From NCBI GenBank assembly GCA_036172665.1, contig CM069876.1, positions 34,813,001-34,877,000 on the forward strand: 64,000 nucleotides of DNA, given 5' to 3'. The notes under the pieces were generated by a model. The model was given only the letters and a program-made list of their open reading frames with translations. It did no database searches and was not told where the DNA came from. Shown piece after piece: positions 1-10,266 of this stretch (position 1 is its first letter; every line of letters starts with the position of its first letter). The translations under genes and the position numbers were made by a program. The DNA is from Prosopocoilus inquinatus (Eukaryota > Arthropoda > Insecta > Coleoptera > Lucanidae).

Positions 1-2556
1 TTACCGCAAAAAAAATTCTGAGATGTACAGCTTTACATGTTTTGGAAGCTGGTGAACTGAACTGATTTGGAAGCATGGTTTTTGACATCATTATTACCAA
101 ATTCTTCAAAGTCATTTGAATTATTCCTCTTCTATTTTGTTTTGAATTTGACCTCTGAAAATTGCTTTACAGGCTGTTCTTTTACTGTGTGCAAATATTT
201 AAACCTGTAATACATCACCATAAAGGGCAACGATTAAACTTATGTACCCTTAACATGAAGTTAATAGTTTTCGAGAAAAATGTATTGGAAGTTTTCACCA
301 AACCGTTTGAGAACTGCTGGCATAGCTAACGACTGGATGGTACGCCGCCTTGCCTGTGTCACTTTTAATATAGGTCAGTGTTTTACAATGTCGTAAACGA
401 ACATCTGTTTCATTCGTATGAGGCTTATTAATAGATCGTAACAGTCGAAACATTTTAAACGCGCTCACAAAGCGCATGAATTAATTAAAACAAGTGCCAC
501 TTCGCTCTAAGTAATTACAATTTTAAGTATTTTCAAATTATAAACCGATGATTTAATTACTGGGCAAAAATGCGGATGAGTGAAATAATGACATCACCAT
601 CATTCACCGTTTTATTTCCGGATATTTACCTTTATAAGTAATAAATTGTCTTTCCATTTCTAATTAAATAGATTAAGATTTCTTTAGTTTGATAAAAAAA
701 CTTTAAAATAATGTAGTAATTTATCTACTGTTTGTACAGTTTAAAATCGGCCGCATTACGTAATCACACTAGGGAGAATAAAATAGCTGTTAAAACTGAT
801 ATGTGCTTACTACCAATATGATTGACATTAAATTTACAATTTCTAATAATTCAATTATGAAATTCGGCCAAGTAAAGCATTTTTAACGCGCCTGCATTGC
901 AAATACCAAAATTTACAAATTGATTAATATCTTAAAGTATTCTCGCATGCATTCGATAAAGTCGCAGTTTCGCATTTCTTTTGATGCTTTTTATTACGGC
1001 AATTTTTTGTGTTTCTACAACGGCGGCCGCTGTAACGCGTTTAAGGTGGGTCAGTATTACATTAGCATTCTGCAGATACGAAAAATTTGACAAACGAAAA
1101 AAGATTTTTGATTCGTAAAAACGCATATTAAGATCGTAATGGCATTTACAAATAACGAAAAACAGATATGTTACTCTTGTACGGGGAAGTCCGTGGAAAT
1201 GTACATAGGGCCCGGGCATTGTAATAAACGATATCAGTGATTATTATTACGAAACGCAGAAGAATGAGTTTAAATACGGGACTCTTTTTGTGATCGGCGC
1301 TGTGTGTGTGGGCACACCCACTGACTACAGAGGAAGGCGTCAATGACCTTGCTGAATGTTTCTCTCTCGCACATTTCAGCAGTTTCAAACAAGCGGAACC
1401 TCCGAATTTTTTGGCTATGAATCGGTAGCCACCCGAAAATACGTGCAGAAGGTAGCATTTCCCGTACTTATACTGAGGTTTTTTTATTTGCACACAGTAA
1501 AAGAACACCCTGTATATTTCTCTTTGTTTACATTTTTTTAACAGGCGAAAAGAGAAAAAGGCGTAATTTAGATAAATCCCCAAATATATTTGTGGGGCAC
1601 AGGCAAACGCTAAATTCCATTCCATTGAAAAAAGATTATCGGCTACCAAAAAATTAAACCGGAAGCCTTACAAGCAAGGGAATGGGCAAGGTGACTCGGG
1701 TCTTAATTAGAAAGAGTGGTAAAGGAAAAGGAGAATGATTATTTATTTTGCAATGTTTTGATTAATGTCAGGATGTTAGCACCTAGAAAGTCATTCTTGT
1801 TCTCGTCGCTACTAACAGAGGAAGGATACACCCGGAGAATCCTCTTGTACCTCATCAACTCGAAAGTGTTTTTGAAAGTTAATCCACATGTCCTTTACCA
1901 TTTAACCCCCGTCCGTTCCAAACCCTTTGCATCACGTGTTTCTTCCAATCCGATGAAAACAAGCTGAATTTTTTTTTTAATTTACAAAATCTGGGTGTAA
2001 CACCCAGCTTAGCTTCTTATTTTGTAATTATGTACATTCTGACTAGAGGATTTCGCCCCCTGAAGAAAGACAGAATGCGAGGTCACATGGAAATTTTATT
2101 TACTCCTTTTCACATCTAACATTTATACAGACCGATTTCGAGTTTTTTACGAATTTATAGACATGGATTCGAGTTCGACTAAAGTTACATGACAAATAAA
2201 TAAAGTAACTGGTTTGCAAACTTTTTTCGAATGTACTCTCCAAGTTTTCTAATTGCTTCTTTTCGAGTAGTCCCATTTTTCTTCCTCTGGCTAATAGTAA
2301 ATACAAAAAAAAGAAATGGGCAACCTATCTACGAGACTAGCTTTCATGGCTGCGGGGGCGTTATTGGGTAGAAGTGTTTGTGTTTACATCCACACGTAAT
2401 GCTTCTTCCCCCCTAATGACAGGCAAATGCGAATAGAAATTTGAAAAACTCTGCTTTTAACAACTTATAAAAAAAATAAATACGGAAAACAATCTGAGTA
2501 TTAACAGGTTGAGGGCGTTCAGTTCAAGTCATCACCATTTGGGGACTTCCTGCTTT
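1..2556. other. No recognisable gene (3' flank of lola cluster)
   Basis: AT-rich sequence with only short reading frames of no recognisable family. No zinc-finger signature was seen on either strand. The gene could continue to the left with further exons, so this may be intron rather than true 3' flank. Confidence 0.5.
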
Positions 2557-2816
2557 CTACAGGTGTATCCTGAACGCCTTTCCTTTCACGGAGACGTACT
2601 GAGAATGGACGTTGACGAGGTGGGTTTTCAAGTTGCCCTTCTGTTTGAAGGGTTTCAGGCAGATCATGCACTGAAACAAGGGCGCCTTGTTACACTCGTA
2701 CTTGACGTGATTGTACAAGGAGCTTTTGACCTTGTAAGCCCTATTGCAGGTGGCGCAAACGTATTTTTTCATGCCCCTACCAACATGATGGTGTTGGTGG
2801 TGGTGATGATGACGTC
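2557..2816 (-). CDS. lola: lola terminal exon 1: His-rich tail plus finger pair
   Basis: Seen: 3' splice-site AG at 2818-2817, a split codon plus 85 residues, and TAG stop. It opens with a His-rich stretch (eight His plus one Gln within residues 2-10) and a Gly/Arg/Lys stretch. Finger 1 uses C20, C23, H36 and C41. Finger 2 uses C49, C52, H65 and H70. About 15 residues follow, ending in IHL. The His run is read from a GTG/ATG-rich stretch next to the splice site. Inferred: a DNA-binding C-terminus for one Lola isoform; the His run may be a simple-repeat expansion rather than a functional domain. It is the leftmost exon found, so it is the most 3' in the gene within this window. Confidence 0.92.
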
Positions 2817-3060
2817 CTGAAAATAAAAAAAGAGAAAAACCTGTAAAACACACCAGCACCACGATTAACTACTCAAAACAGCAAACATACCTACTTCAAA
2901 AAAAAAAAAAAAATTAAATAAATAATAATAATAATAAAATAAAAAAGGTTTGGCTTTTCTCATAGCTCTTAGCTTTTGGTTTTCTGGAATTAAAAGAAAA
3001 TGATGGTGAGATGAAGAAGGGTGATTAAGTTCGTCGTATATTAAAGATAGACGGCTACAT

Positions 3061-3269
3061 TTAATCATTTTTTTGTCTTCTACGGTAATGCATGTTGATG
3101 ATGTGGTGCTTCACGCTGCTTTTGTGTCTGAAAAGTTTCGGGCAGTAGTCGCAGGTAAACGAGGGTAATTTGTTGCATTCGTAGGTTTTGTGCCTCGTCA
3201 GTGAAGACTTGTTTTTATAGCTTCGGTTGCACCAGGTGCATCTGTACCCACTTTTTTTGCAAAACGGAC
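3061..3269 (-). CDS. lola: lola terminal exon 2: finger pair (FCKK subfamily)
   Basis: Seen: 3' splice site in TAATTCCAG at 3271-3270, then 68 residues to a TAA stop. It begins PFCKKSGYRC. Finger 1 ligands are C10, C13, H26 and C31; finger 2 ligands are C39, C42, H55 and H60, within KHHIINMH. The tail is short and basic (RRRQKND). This exon, those at 4436-4638 and 6356-6576, and their flanks are clearly alike, including a shared FCKK start and a 3' splice site read as T(A/T)ATTCCAG or TAATTTCAG. Inferred: this is the best-preserved member of a local tandem duplication and probably a working isoform end. Confidence 0.93.
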
Positions 3270-4169
3270 CTGGAATTACACAAAACATAAAATAAATACA
3301 GAAACTACCAGCTTATAAAATTAATTCTATGGAAACATGTACAGTTGGGGAAACAGAAAGCGGGACAGTAACCTTTCGCTAGTTTAAACCTTACTTCTAA
3401 ATTTCGATGACTATGGTAATTTATCAACCTTCACATTAAGTAAAATGATTAATCGTTATAATTTTTAATTATAATGAACAAATACCTCATACAAATAAAT
3501 CATACTAGTGTAATAGTTAGTTTTTATTTTACTTACAATTATTGCCATGCGAAATAAAATGAAACAAAATAACAGTCATGCAGCCTTTTGATTGAATTAT
3601 TGAATGCAAATGTCATAGGACATTGATAGAATTAAGATTTCTAATATACGTATTCCACATCCAAAATATCACATAGTTCTTTCAAAGGCTTCACTAATTC
3701 CATTTGATTCACTGGTCGAAAATTTTCACTCACATTTCCCTTAGAAAGACGATGCATTCTTAAGAACTCAATTTGACAAGTTAATTCTGAGTTCACTGAC
3801 GGTAATAAATTATGAACATATAAAATAGCGACATCTTACTATCGCTTTTTGACCTAACATTGCAGTAGGATAGACAAATTGAAGCGGGATTTGCTCCTAA
3901 TGAGTCCCCCATGCAAGGCGGCCATGCTTGCTGTCAAAGCATAATGAAAGATTTTAGAAAATTTTAGGTAATAAATTAATTAGAATGGTCACGACCGTCA
4001 CCAAGGAAACTTCACACTATCAAAATAATCGGAAATTTCGTTATAAGACTTGTCCCGCTTTATGTTTCCGTAACGGTACTTCTGTTAGTTTTGATTTCGG
4101 TTCAACATCTGAAGCCGTAACATTATTGATACCTTCGTCTTCAAGGACAAATACAATGTGTTCTTCATG
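3270..4169. other. Intron, no gene; partly duplicated flank
   Basis: AT-rich. A stretch around 4045-4100 (CGCTTTATGTTTCCGTAACG, then a TTCTGTTAGTTTTGATTTCG-like run) recurs upstream of the exon at 4436-4638 (about 4715-4745). It therefore belongs to the duplicated exon unit. A 130-codon open frame at 3985-4377 on the plus strand has no recognisable family and overlaps this repeated DNA. Confidence 0.5.
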
Positions 4170-4280
4170 CAAGTTAAAGACTGGTCAGTTAAAAAAAATC
4201 TTTATTTCAACGACCGTTTATAAACAAAAAAAACGTGCAATTGCAGTTGATTTCTGTGCCTTGTGTCAATGGTCAAAAGC
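4170..4280 (-). pseudogene. Relic of a lost lola finger exon (C-terminal end plus 3' flank)
   Basis: Seen: this stretch aligns base for base, with scattered changes, to the last codons and 3' flank of the exon at 6789-6994 (compare 6710-6810). The end of that exon reads HTRHRSQL-stop; here the same frame reads DTRHRNQLQ with no stop at that point. The 3' flank with CTTTATTTCAACGACCGTTT is shared too. The rest of an exon (both fingers) is missing upstream. Inferred: a deleted or truncated duplicate of a finger exon. It could also be a duplication that copied only the exon's end. Confidence 0.6.
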
Positions 4281-4435
4281 AAACAGCAAGATAAAAAAAA
4301 ATGGAAAACCCCAGAGGGTTGGTTTGTCATATTTAATTTTTTGGCCTTTGGCTTTCTCTGGAAACAAAAGAAAATAACAATAAAATGAAAAGGGGGTTTA
4401 AGATCGTGTGTTAAAGAGAAGAGACGGTTTCGCTC

Positions 4436-4638
4436 TTAATCATTTGCGTTTTCTAAGACGCAATGCATGTTGATGATGTGGTGCTTCAAGGTGCTTTTGT
4501 TTTTGAAAAGTTCCGGGCAGAAATCGCAGGAAAAGGAGGGCAATTTGTTGCACTTGTGGGTTCTCAGACTCGTCAGTGAAGACTTGTTTTCGTAGCTCCG
4601 GTTGCACGAGGCGCATTCACTTTTTTTGCAAAACCGAC
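4436..4638 (-). CDS. lola: lola terminal exon 3: finger pair with first-finger His lost
   Basis: Seen: AG at 4640-4639, a split codon plus 66 residues, TAA stop, open throughout and with no ATG near its start. It begins RFCKKSECASC. In finger 1 the ligands C8, C11 and C29 are present, but the expected His 24 is Leu (CTG where the sister exon at 3061 has CAC). A new His occurs at 27, too close to C29 to keep normal spacing. Finger 2 (C37, C40, H53, H58) is intact and ends KHHIINMH, as in the sister. Inferred: either a decaying duplicate or an isoform with one working finger. The intact frame and splice site argue against long-dead sequence. Confidence 0.82.
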
Positions 4639-6355
4639 CTGAAATTACACAAAAAATTAATATTACATGTTAACAACTCAAGACAGAGACTATCAGTTTA
4701 TAAGGTTGGGTTCAAAACATGCACTTCTGTTAGGTTTGATTTCGATGCAATTACCTGCACCCCTGCACGTGTACGTATCGGAAATCGTGTGTTCGAAAGA
4801 AATGTAAAAGCCCCCCGGCAAGTCGATCTTATATTTTATTTGAAACTTTAATTTAAATTTGATTACTTCGAGTGAAATTTAATCTGTTTTATTTTAATAT
4901 AAACTTTCCTAGTAGCTAATGAACTTAACAGGAAATACTGTAATCATAACAATGATAATTAGGATCGCAATACCCGCAGAAACCGTGCGACTGTGTTCCC
5001 TCCGACCCCGCCGTGCTAAATTAATAATTAATAAAAGCTTGTTCAAGTTGCCCCTGATCTTAGGCAACCGTTGTAACTCCTGCAAGTCAAGCGAGGGAGG
5101 TGGCATTTCTTTTAATGTAAACATTCAGGCAACGCGGCAAAATTAAGCAGTTATCCACTTAACCATGCGGTTGTTTTTGCAATAGCAGTTTAACCATCTA
5201 GAAAACTCCTTCAGGGTAACATGAGTGAGTGTGTGTGGTTTTGATACTAAAAGATCCTCACGACTTCCTTTTAGATTGTACAAGGGGAGAAAACCAGTCT
5301 CGATGCCCAGAATCCAATCTAAAACCTCTCAGGGCATCCCAGAGCCTCTGTTACTACTTTCCGCCTGATAAGCTATTGTAATTGTTTTCTTATAAGTCGT
5401 ACGTCAACATGTTCTTCTCAAAATTTCTTTCAACTAAAACTTACTCTTAAATATTTTATATATTTTTTAATAATATTTAAATTAGTGCTTAATAAATGTA
5501 CTGTAGCACATGAGGGATTTTATTCGTTTGTACAACTCAGAGCTCAAGAACCGCCTCTGAGTTTGAAAGTGTTATTAATTAGTCAATTAAAGAGCTTCGG
5601 TAATTTCTTAAAAATTACCTGACGGCAGCAAAATTCTATTATTCAAAATTGTCTGTAACTCATTTAAAGCACGCTATCTGCTTGAATAGAAAATTGCAGA
5701 TACGTGTTGTGATTTTTCTTCTTTATTCTACTTTTTCCAAAGAAACCAAATACTAAAAATAAAGGCATCGCTTATAGTAACAAGTTAAGCCTCGTTTTCA
5801 CATTGAGAGTTCCCCTCCTGGAAGTAAGGGTCGAATTAAAATACACGAAATAAGTATCATTTGTATCCCTTTTGAGTCGAAAGTGTCGTTTCCATAATGA
5901 GAGTTTCTGTGATAGTTACAGTCGAGAAAGTAACTGAAAGTTGCTGACATGAGAGCAACTGTCATAGAATATATCACCGTGTAAATTATTTAAAACTCAC
6001 TTTTTTTACGCTTTCATGACACTTTCATACTATCTCGTCTGACTAGATAGTTGTGTGTAGCTCACGATTGTGTAATTCTTCTAAAACGCTCGTTCTCACG
6101 ATGGTAGTTTACGTGAGAGTTGCTCTCATGAGAACAAAAGGTACTCTCACGAGAGCAACCATCACAGAGACTCTCACCGTGAAAACGAGGCTTTGCAGCA
6201 GCTATAAACACTATGTCATATTTTTGTGTTGAAGGACGAAAATACATTGCATTTTTTATTGCAAGTTAAAGGCTGGTCAGTTAAAAAGATTCTTTATTTC
6301 GGTCGCCATTTACGCACGAAACAAAAATAAAAAACGTGCCGGTGTCGATTTCTTC
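4639..6355. other. Intron with MITE; no gene seen
   Basis: No finger exon was found here. Holds the MITE at 5787-6193. From about 6256 to 6355 is the 3' flank of the next exon, alike to 6710-6790 and 4170-4260. Confidence 0.5.
5787..6193. mobile_element. MITE, 407 bp, inverted termini AAGCCTCGTTTTCAC
   Basis: Seen: the left end reads AAGCCTCGTTTTCACATTGA and the right end, reverse complemented, reads AAGCCTCGTTTTCACGGTGA, followed on both sides by GAGT. The terminal repeat is therefore about 23 bases with two mismatches. Inside the right half are further short inverted repeats built on GAGAGTTGCTCTCATGAGA. No coding frame. The flanking TTAA-like bases on the left are not matched cleanly on the right, so the target duplication is unresolved. 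Confidence 0.7.
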
Positions 6356-6576
6356 TTACATTTCATTTTTTAGCTTTGGGATTTCCTCTGGGCAATGCAT
6401 GCTGTTGATGTGCTGCATCAAGCTCTTTTCGTACCTGTAAAGTTTCGAGCAGAACTCGCAGGTAAAGAAGGGCACTTTATAGCATTCGTAGGATCTGTGC
6501 CGCGCCAGTAAAGACTTGTTTCCAAAGATCTGATTGCACCAGGTGCATTTGCATCCACCTTTTTTGCAAAACCGAC
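6356..6576 (-). CDS. lola: lola terminal exon 4: finger pair (FCKK subfamily)
   Basis: Seen: AG at 6578-6577 preceded by TATAATTCC, a split codon plus 72 residues, TGA/TAA-type stop at the low-coordinate end. It starts RFCKKGGCKC. Finger 1 is CTWC-x12-H-x4-C with the line GNKSLLARHRSYEC. Finger 2 is CEFC-x12-H-x4-H ending HINSMH. The tail is CPEEIPKLKNEM. The codon that is Leu in the 4436 copy is His here. Third member of the local duplicate set. Its 3' flank is related to that of the next exon (6789), so the duplicated unit was probably larger than one exon. Confidence 0.92.
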
Positions 6577-6788
6577 CTGGAATTATACAAAAAGTAAATA
6601 TCACTGGGCAAGTATAGTAACATGTATTTTATCAAGTCGCTGTTTCTCGTTTTGATAAAATGCATATTACTATCAAATTAAATACTATATTCACTATACG
6701 CTACACGTTGCAAGTTAAAGACAAGTTAATTAAAAAAAAAGATTCTTTATTTCAATCACCGTTTACAAACGAAATAAAAGACGTGCCA

Positions 6789-6994
6789 TTAAAGTTGACT
6801 TCTGTGCCTGGTGTGAATGTGAAGTTTCAAGTCGTTGTTGTAATAGTAACTGTGCGAACAGTAGACGCAACGAAACTGCTTCTCCTTTCCGCACTCCACC
6901 TTCTTGTGGCGTTGCAGATTCCGGAGGAGGGTGTACGACTTCGTGCAGACGTCGCACTTAAAATTCCGGGGCTTCAATCGATAGGGTATCGAAC
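6789..6994 (-). CDS. lola: lola terminal exon 5: finger pair
   Basis: Seen: AG at 6996-6995, a split codon plus 67 residues, TAA stop. It begins SIPYRLKPRNFKC. Finger 1 is CDVC-x12-H-x4-C (SYTLLRNLQRHKKVEC) with linker GKEKQFRC. Finger 2 is CVYC-x12-H-x4-H, rich in Tyr (HSYYYNNDLKLHIHTRH). It ends RSQL four residues after the last His. The second finger strongly resembles that of the exon at 7867-8090 (YYKRDLMLHINTRH), which suggests an older duplication. Its 3' end is the template of the relic at 4170-4280. Confidence 0.93.
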
Positions 6995-7086
6995 CTAAAA
7001 ATACAACGATTTAGAATTTGCTGCTTTAATTTAACTTATATAAAAAACAAAATAATTAATAAGTAAATATAAAGAAATACCAATGG

Positions 7087-7160
7087 ATTAGTTTCTGTCA
7101 CAATCGAGATTCAAACTCGAGCCTTCTAGGTGCATGCCAGCTACTCGCTCTATCTCTAGT
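7087..7160 (-). repeat. tRNA-like sequence, likely SINE head
   Basis: Seen on the minus strand: an A-box-like AGAGCGAGTAGCTGGCATG, then a T-arm-like CGAG-TTTGAAT-CTCG hairpin that resembles a B box. The acceptor stem does not pair well. The stretch AGAGCGA...TGGCATG recurs in the tRNA-like sequence at 40064-40150. Inferred: a tRNA-derived SINE fragment or tRNA pseudogene, not a working tRNA. Confidence 0.4.
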
Positions 7161-7254
7161 ATTGTTTATTTTTTTTTTTAATTAAAATTTAATTTACTCT
7201 AACTTGTGTGTAAGTCATTTGCTCTGCTTATGTTAGGCTTGTTCAGTTTCTTGC

Positions 7255-7740
7255 CATGGTAGTTCTAGAATCATCATTATCATGAGCAGGCGCAAGACAA
7301 AGAAGTGGTGAGTATTGCGCTTGCTCATGAGGACGATGATTCTATAACTGTCCTTGCAAGAAACCGAATTCTCGCAAAGACAGTTCAGAACTATCCTAGA
7401 TCCGTCAGGAGCATGCGCAAGACAAGAAACTTTGAGTATTGCGCATGCTCCTGACGGTTCTAGGATAGTTCTGAACTGTCTTTGCGAGAATTCGGTTTCT
7501 TGCAAGGACAGTTATAGAATCATCATTCTCATGAGCAGGCGCAAGACAAAAAAGTGGTGAGTATTGCGCTTACTCATGAGGATGATGATTCTATAACTGT
7601 CCTCCTTGCAAGAAACCGAATTCTCGCAAAGACAGTTCAGAACTATCCTAGAACCGTCAGGAGCATGCGCAAGACAAGAAACTTTGAGTATTGCGCATGC
7701 TCCTGACGGTTCTAGGATAGTTGCCAACTCTCATTGCGAG
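7255..7740. repeat. Nested palindromes in tandem (about two 250-bp units)
   Basis: Seen: two kinds of palindrome alternate. Type A reads TAGAATCATCATT...GCGCAAGACAAAG...GTATTGCGC...GATGATTCTATA (copies at about 7266 and 7515, 249 apart). Type B reads CCGAATTCTCGCAAAGACAG...CTGTCTTTGCGAGAATTCGG, with inner arms GTCAGGAGCATGCGCAAGAC (7359-7510, and again from about 7611). The type B arms extend outwards into both flanking type A copies. No protein family is recognised in the frames that cross it. Inferred: a foldback or MITE-like element duplicated in tandem, able to form strong hairpins in DNA or in the lola pre-mRNA. Confidence 0.8.
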
Positions 7741-7866
7741 AACTCGAACTCGATTTAGTACCTAACTGGTTATTAATTTTATTTCTTCAAAAGAAACACT
7801 CTGGAATTATGACAATAAAATATTATTATTACTAATATTATTATTATTATAAAAAGGCAGTTTCAT

Positions 7867-8090
7867 TCAAGTGAATTTCAGAAAGTCCAAGTTTCCATCC
7901 TTGAGATGCCTCGTGTTGATGTGCAGCATCAAATCTCTCTTGTAATAGCAACGGTGAGGGCAAAACGTGCACAAGAATTTCTTTTCCTTGCCGCATTCCA
8001 CACGCAGGTGCTGATTTAAAGTCCTCGTCGTCTTGTACGTCTTGTTGCACTTGTAACACTCGTATGGTTTGGCGCCGCGGGTTTTCCGCC
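7867..8090 (-). CDS. lola: lola terminal exon 6: finger pair
   Basis: Seen: AG at 8092-8091 after TTTTTGT, a split codon plus 73 residues, TGA stop. The N-terminal side is basic (RKTRGAKPYEC). Finger 1 is CYKC-x12-H-x4-C (KTYKTTRTLNQHLRVEC), linker GKEKKFLC. Finger 2 is CTFC-x12-H-x4-H (HRCYYKRDLMLHINTRH). The tail LKDGNLDFLKFT is 12 residues. Only about 125 bases of intron separate it from the exon at 8216-8409. Confidence 0.94.
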
Positions 8091-8215
8091 CTACAAAAAT
8101 TTCGCCCAATTAACATTTGTTTTCTTGATTGAAGACAAAAAGGGGGAGGACGAAATTTACATACTTCAGTTGAATTTTTTTAAAAATCGTTTAATGTGTG
8201 TAAGTATTACAAAAT

Positions 8216-8409
8216 TCACTGCAACAAAGAATGCTTGTTGTGAAGGTGCCTTTTTAGATCGTGACTTCTCTTGTATTTACTCCTGCACAGTCCGCAAGAG
8301 AATTTAGGGCCTTGCCCGCACTCGTTCGAGAGGTGGCGCGTTAAGCTCTGCTTGTTCTTGTACGACCTGCCACAGTTCCAGCATTTAAACCTTTCTTCTA
8401 CTGGATTAC
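8216..8409 (-). CDS. lola: lola terminal exon 7: finger pair
   Basis: Seen: AG at 8411-8410 after TTAATTTT, a split codon plus 63 residues, TGA stop. It begins NPVEERFKC. Finger 1 is CWNC-x12-H-x4-C (SYKNKQSLTRHLSNEC), linker GQGPKFSC. Finger 2 is CGLC-x12-H-x4-H (YKRSHDLKRHLHNKH). It ends SLLQ almost directly after the last His, so nearly all of the exon is finger. Confidence 0.94.
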
Positions 8410-8596
8410 CTAAAATTAACATTTATTACGTGAGCAACTCAGAGAACTTTTTCAAATATTATTAATCTATTGCTGACAGACCATTTTAGACTACCCCATT
8501 TCTTAGTTCAAACCAAAAAAATAGGGTGGCGTAAGAGGGCCTTAAGTCGAGAGACGGTGTTCTTAAATAAACGACGAAACGAAAGAATGGACTAGA

Positions 8597-8602
8597 TTTA
8601 TT
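8597..8602 (-). terminator. Poly(A) signal AATAAA overlapping the stop codon
   Basis: On the minus strand the end of the exon at 8601-8782 reads ACT TAA TAAATC, so AATAAA uses two bases of the stop codon. If used, the 3' UTR of this isoform would be extremely short. Confidence 0.5.
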
Positions 8603-8782
8603 AAGTGATTTTGTGGACAATCATGATGTGCTTTTTCAGGGACGACTTCCGATGGAATTTCTTTCCGCACACGCCGCAGGTCATTTCAGGTTCTTTCCCG
8701 CATTCCCTCCTCAGGTGGTCGATTAGATGCTTCTTGTTTTTGTAACTCCTGGGGCATTGGGGGCAATAATGCCTGTCGTCAT
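8601..8782 (-). CDS. lola: lola terminal exon 8: finger pair
   Basis: Seen: AG at 8784-8783 after AATTTTGC, a split codon (GAT if G precedes) plus 59 residues, TAA stop. It lacks an early ATG and so hides among plus-strand and shifted frames. It begins DDRHYC. Finger 1 is CPQC-x12-H-x4-C (SYKNKKHLIDHLRREC), linker GKEPEMTC. Finger 2 is CGVC-x12-H-x4-H (KFHRKSSLKKHIMIVH). It ends KIT. One of the shortest finger exons here. To its left the next exon is only about 190 bases away; to its right lies a 3.8-kb intron with a LINE. Confidence 0.93.
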
Positions 8783-10260
8783 CTGCAAAATTAATATTTC
8801 GTTAGAAGTCGGCATTTCCTCTTTAAGTGTCTCCGACAAAAGTGAGGTGGTGGATCCAGCTGTTGTGAGTTCAACGGCGAGGGGATGAGAGGAAGAGAGA
8901 TTAGCAAAAGGATCCTGTGATTTTGTAATTACCCATTCATCTTGCGAACAATTTTCCATTGTCATTCATCCTTCTTGAAGCCATTTTATTTCAACATTGA
9001 TTGATCCAAATTGGTTTTCGCTAGGCTGGTCATCTAAATAAATGTTAACGAAAGAGCTAACAAGCGATTTATACACATCCTTTAAAAAACTGGCTCTCTA
9101 AAAATGGGGTCAGCATAATCCAGTTTGCTTTGAATTCAAATTAACTCATTAAAAAAATGTCTTCTATTCTTCATTTGCTATTGAAGAAATCACTGTATTG
9201 AAATTAATATGAAAACTTCCCCGATATACAGAGTGGTGTTAAAGTTGCGCAAATATTTATAAAATCTGTTGATTTTTAATTGACCAATTAATTTTAAATG
9301 GCAGTCCCCCAAAGAAAGTAATCGGGCATCGATGAAATTAAAATTTAAAATCAAACGTTCGCCAAAATTTTGTTGTCTCTTATGGGTTCAAGTCATTCTC
9401 ACTGGAGCGACATCTCTGGAGTAAAAAGAACTGATTCATTTCGTGCTGTTGAGCCGAGTTAAAACACAATTCCTCTTGTTATTTCCTCAAAAAAATTGTC
9501 TAATATTTTTTTTGGGACGTGAAAGCGCATCTTTTAAGTGTAGTAGCTGGTTAATTTTCTGGGGATTACCCTGCTTGTTTGTAAGTCCATTTAAGCTTTA
9601 GTTCCCCTTCTCAAATAATTAATGAAGTTATTGCTTCCTTTCGTACGTGGAGGATTTTCTTGTCATTAATTTTGCATCCATTAGGTCTTTTACGTCTAAC
9701 ACCTTTTTTGTTTAATATCTGCTCCAATAACATTCCAGTGGTTCCCAATTCACAATCAGTGAAATCTCTTACAGTTGATGTTGCTGTTTTTTAATCCTTT
9801 TTTGTCCTCACTGAATACAATCAGCATTTCGGGTATAGCGTGGTGTATCGCTTGAAAATTTCTTTAGCAAATGTTGATACTGGTTGAAATTGCGGTACCA
9901 CCAAGTAATTCTTTGTATGAAATAGAAATATTGATACATTGATCTCGAGTGATGTGAAAAAAATGGACCAAATGGTGCTTAAAGAAAAAAAAAACAAACA
10001 AATACGTCACGCGATTAAAAGTATGAACAAAACACACCGAAGGAACACAGGAGTTAATTAAACAAATGGATGAATTTTGGTTTAAATTTTGAATGGATGT
10101 TTAAATTTATTTGGCACAGGTATATGTAAAGCGGGGAAGAAGAAAATTCAAAGATTGACCTAAACAAAGAATCTTGAATGCCTACTTGAATGGTGAATGG
10201 ATCGAGCAATATCTACTTCAAAAATTGTTCAGTCATTGTTTGTTATACATATTTATCGGA
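8783..10260. other. Intron, no gene seen
   Basis: AT-rich with short frames only. A piece near 9230 (TACAGAGTGGTGTTAAAGTT) resembles the end of a MITE with TACAGGGTG termini, but I see no partner end, so it is left as a fragment. Confidence 0.4.
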
Positions 10261-10266
10261 TAAATT

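Noticed and set aside
3985..4377. 130-codon plus-strand open frame
   Set aside because: No family resemblance; it crosses repeated flanks of the lola exons and a relic of an exon on the other strand.
8723..8965. 80-codon minus-strand frame starting MTMENCSQDEW
   Set aside because: Crosses the splice site of the exon at 8601-8782 in another frame; the finger frame explains the region.
9228..9260. MITE end (TACAGAGTGGTGTTAAAG)
   Set aside because: No matching inverted end was found within several kilobases.
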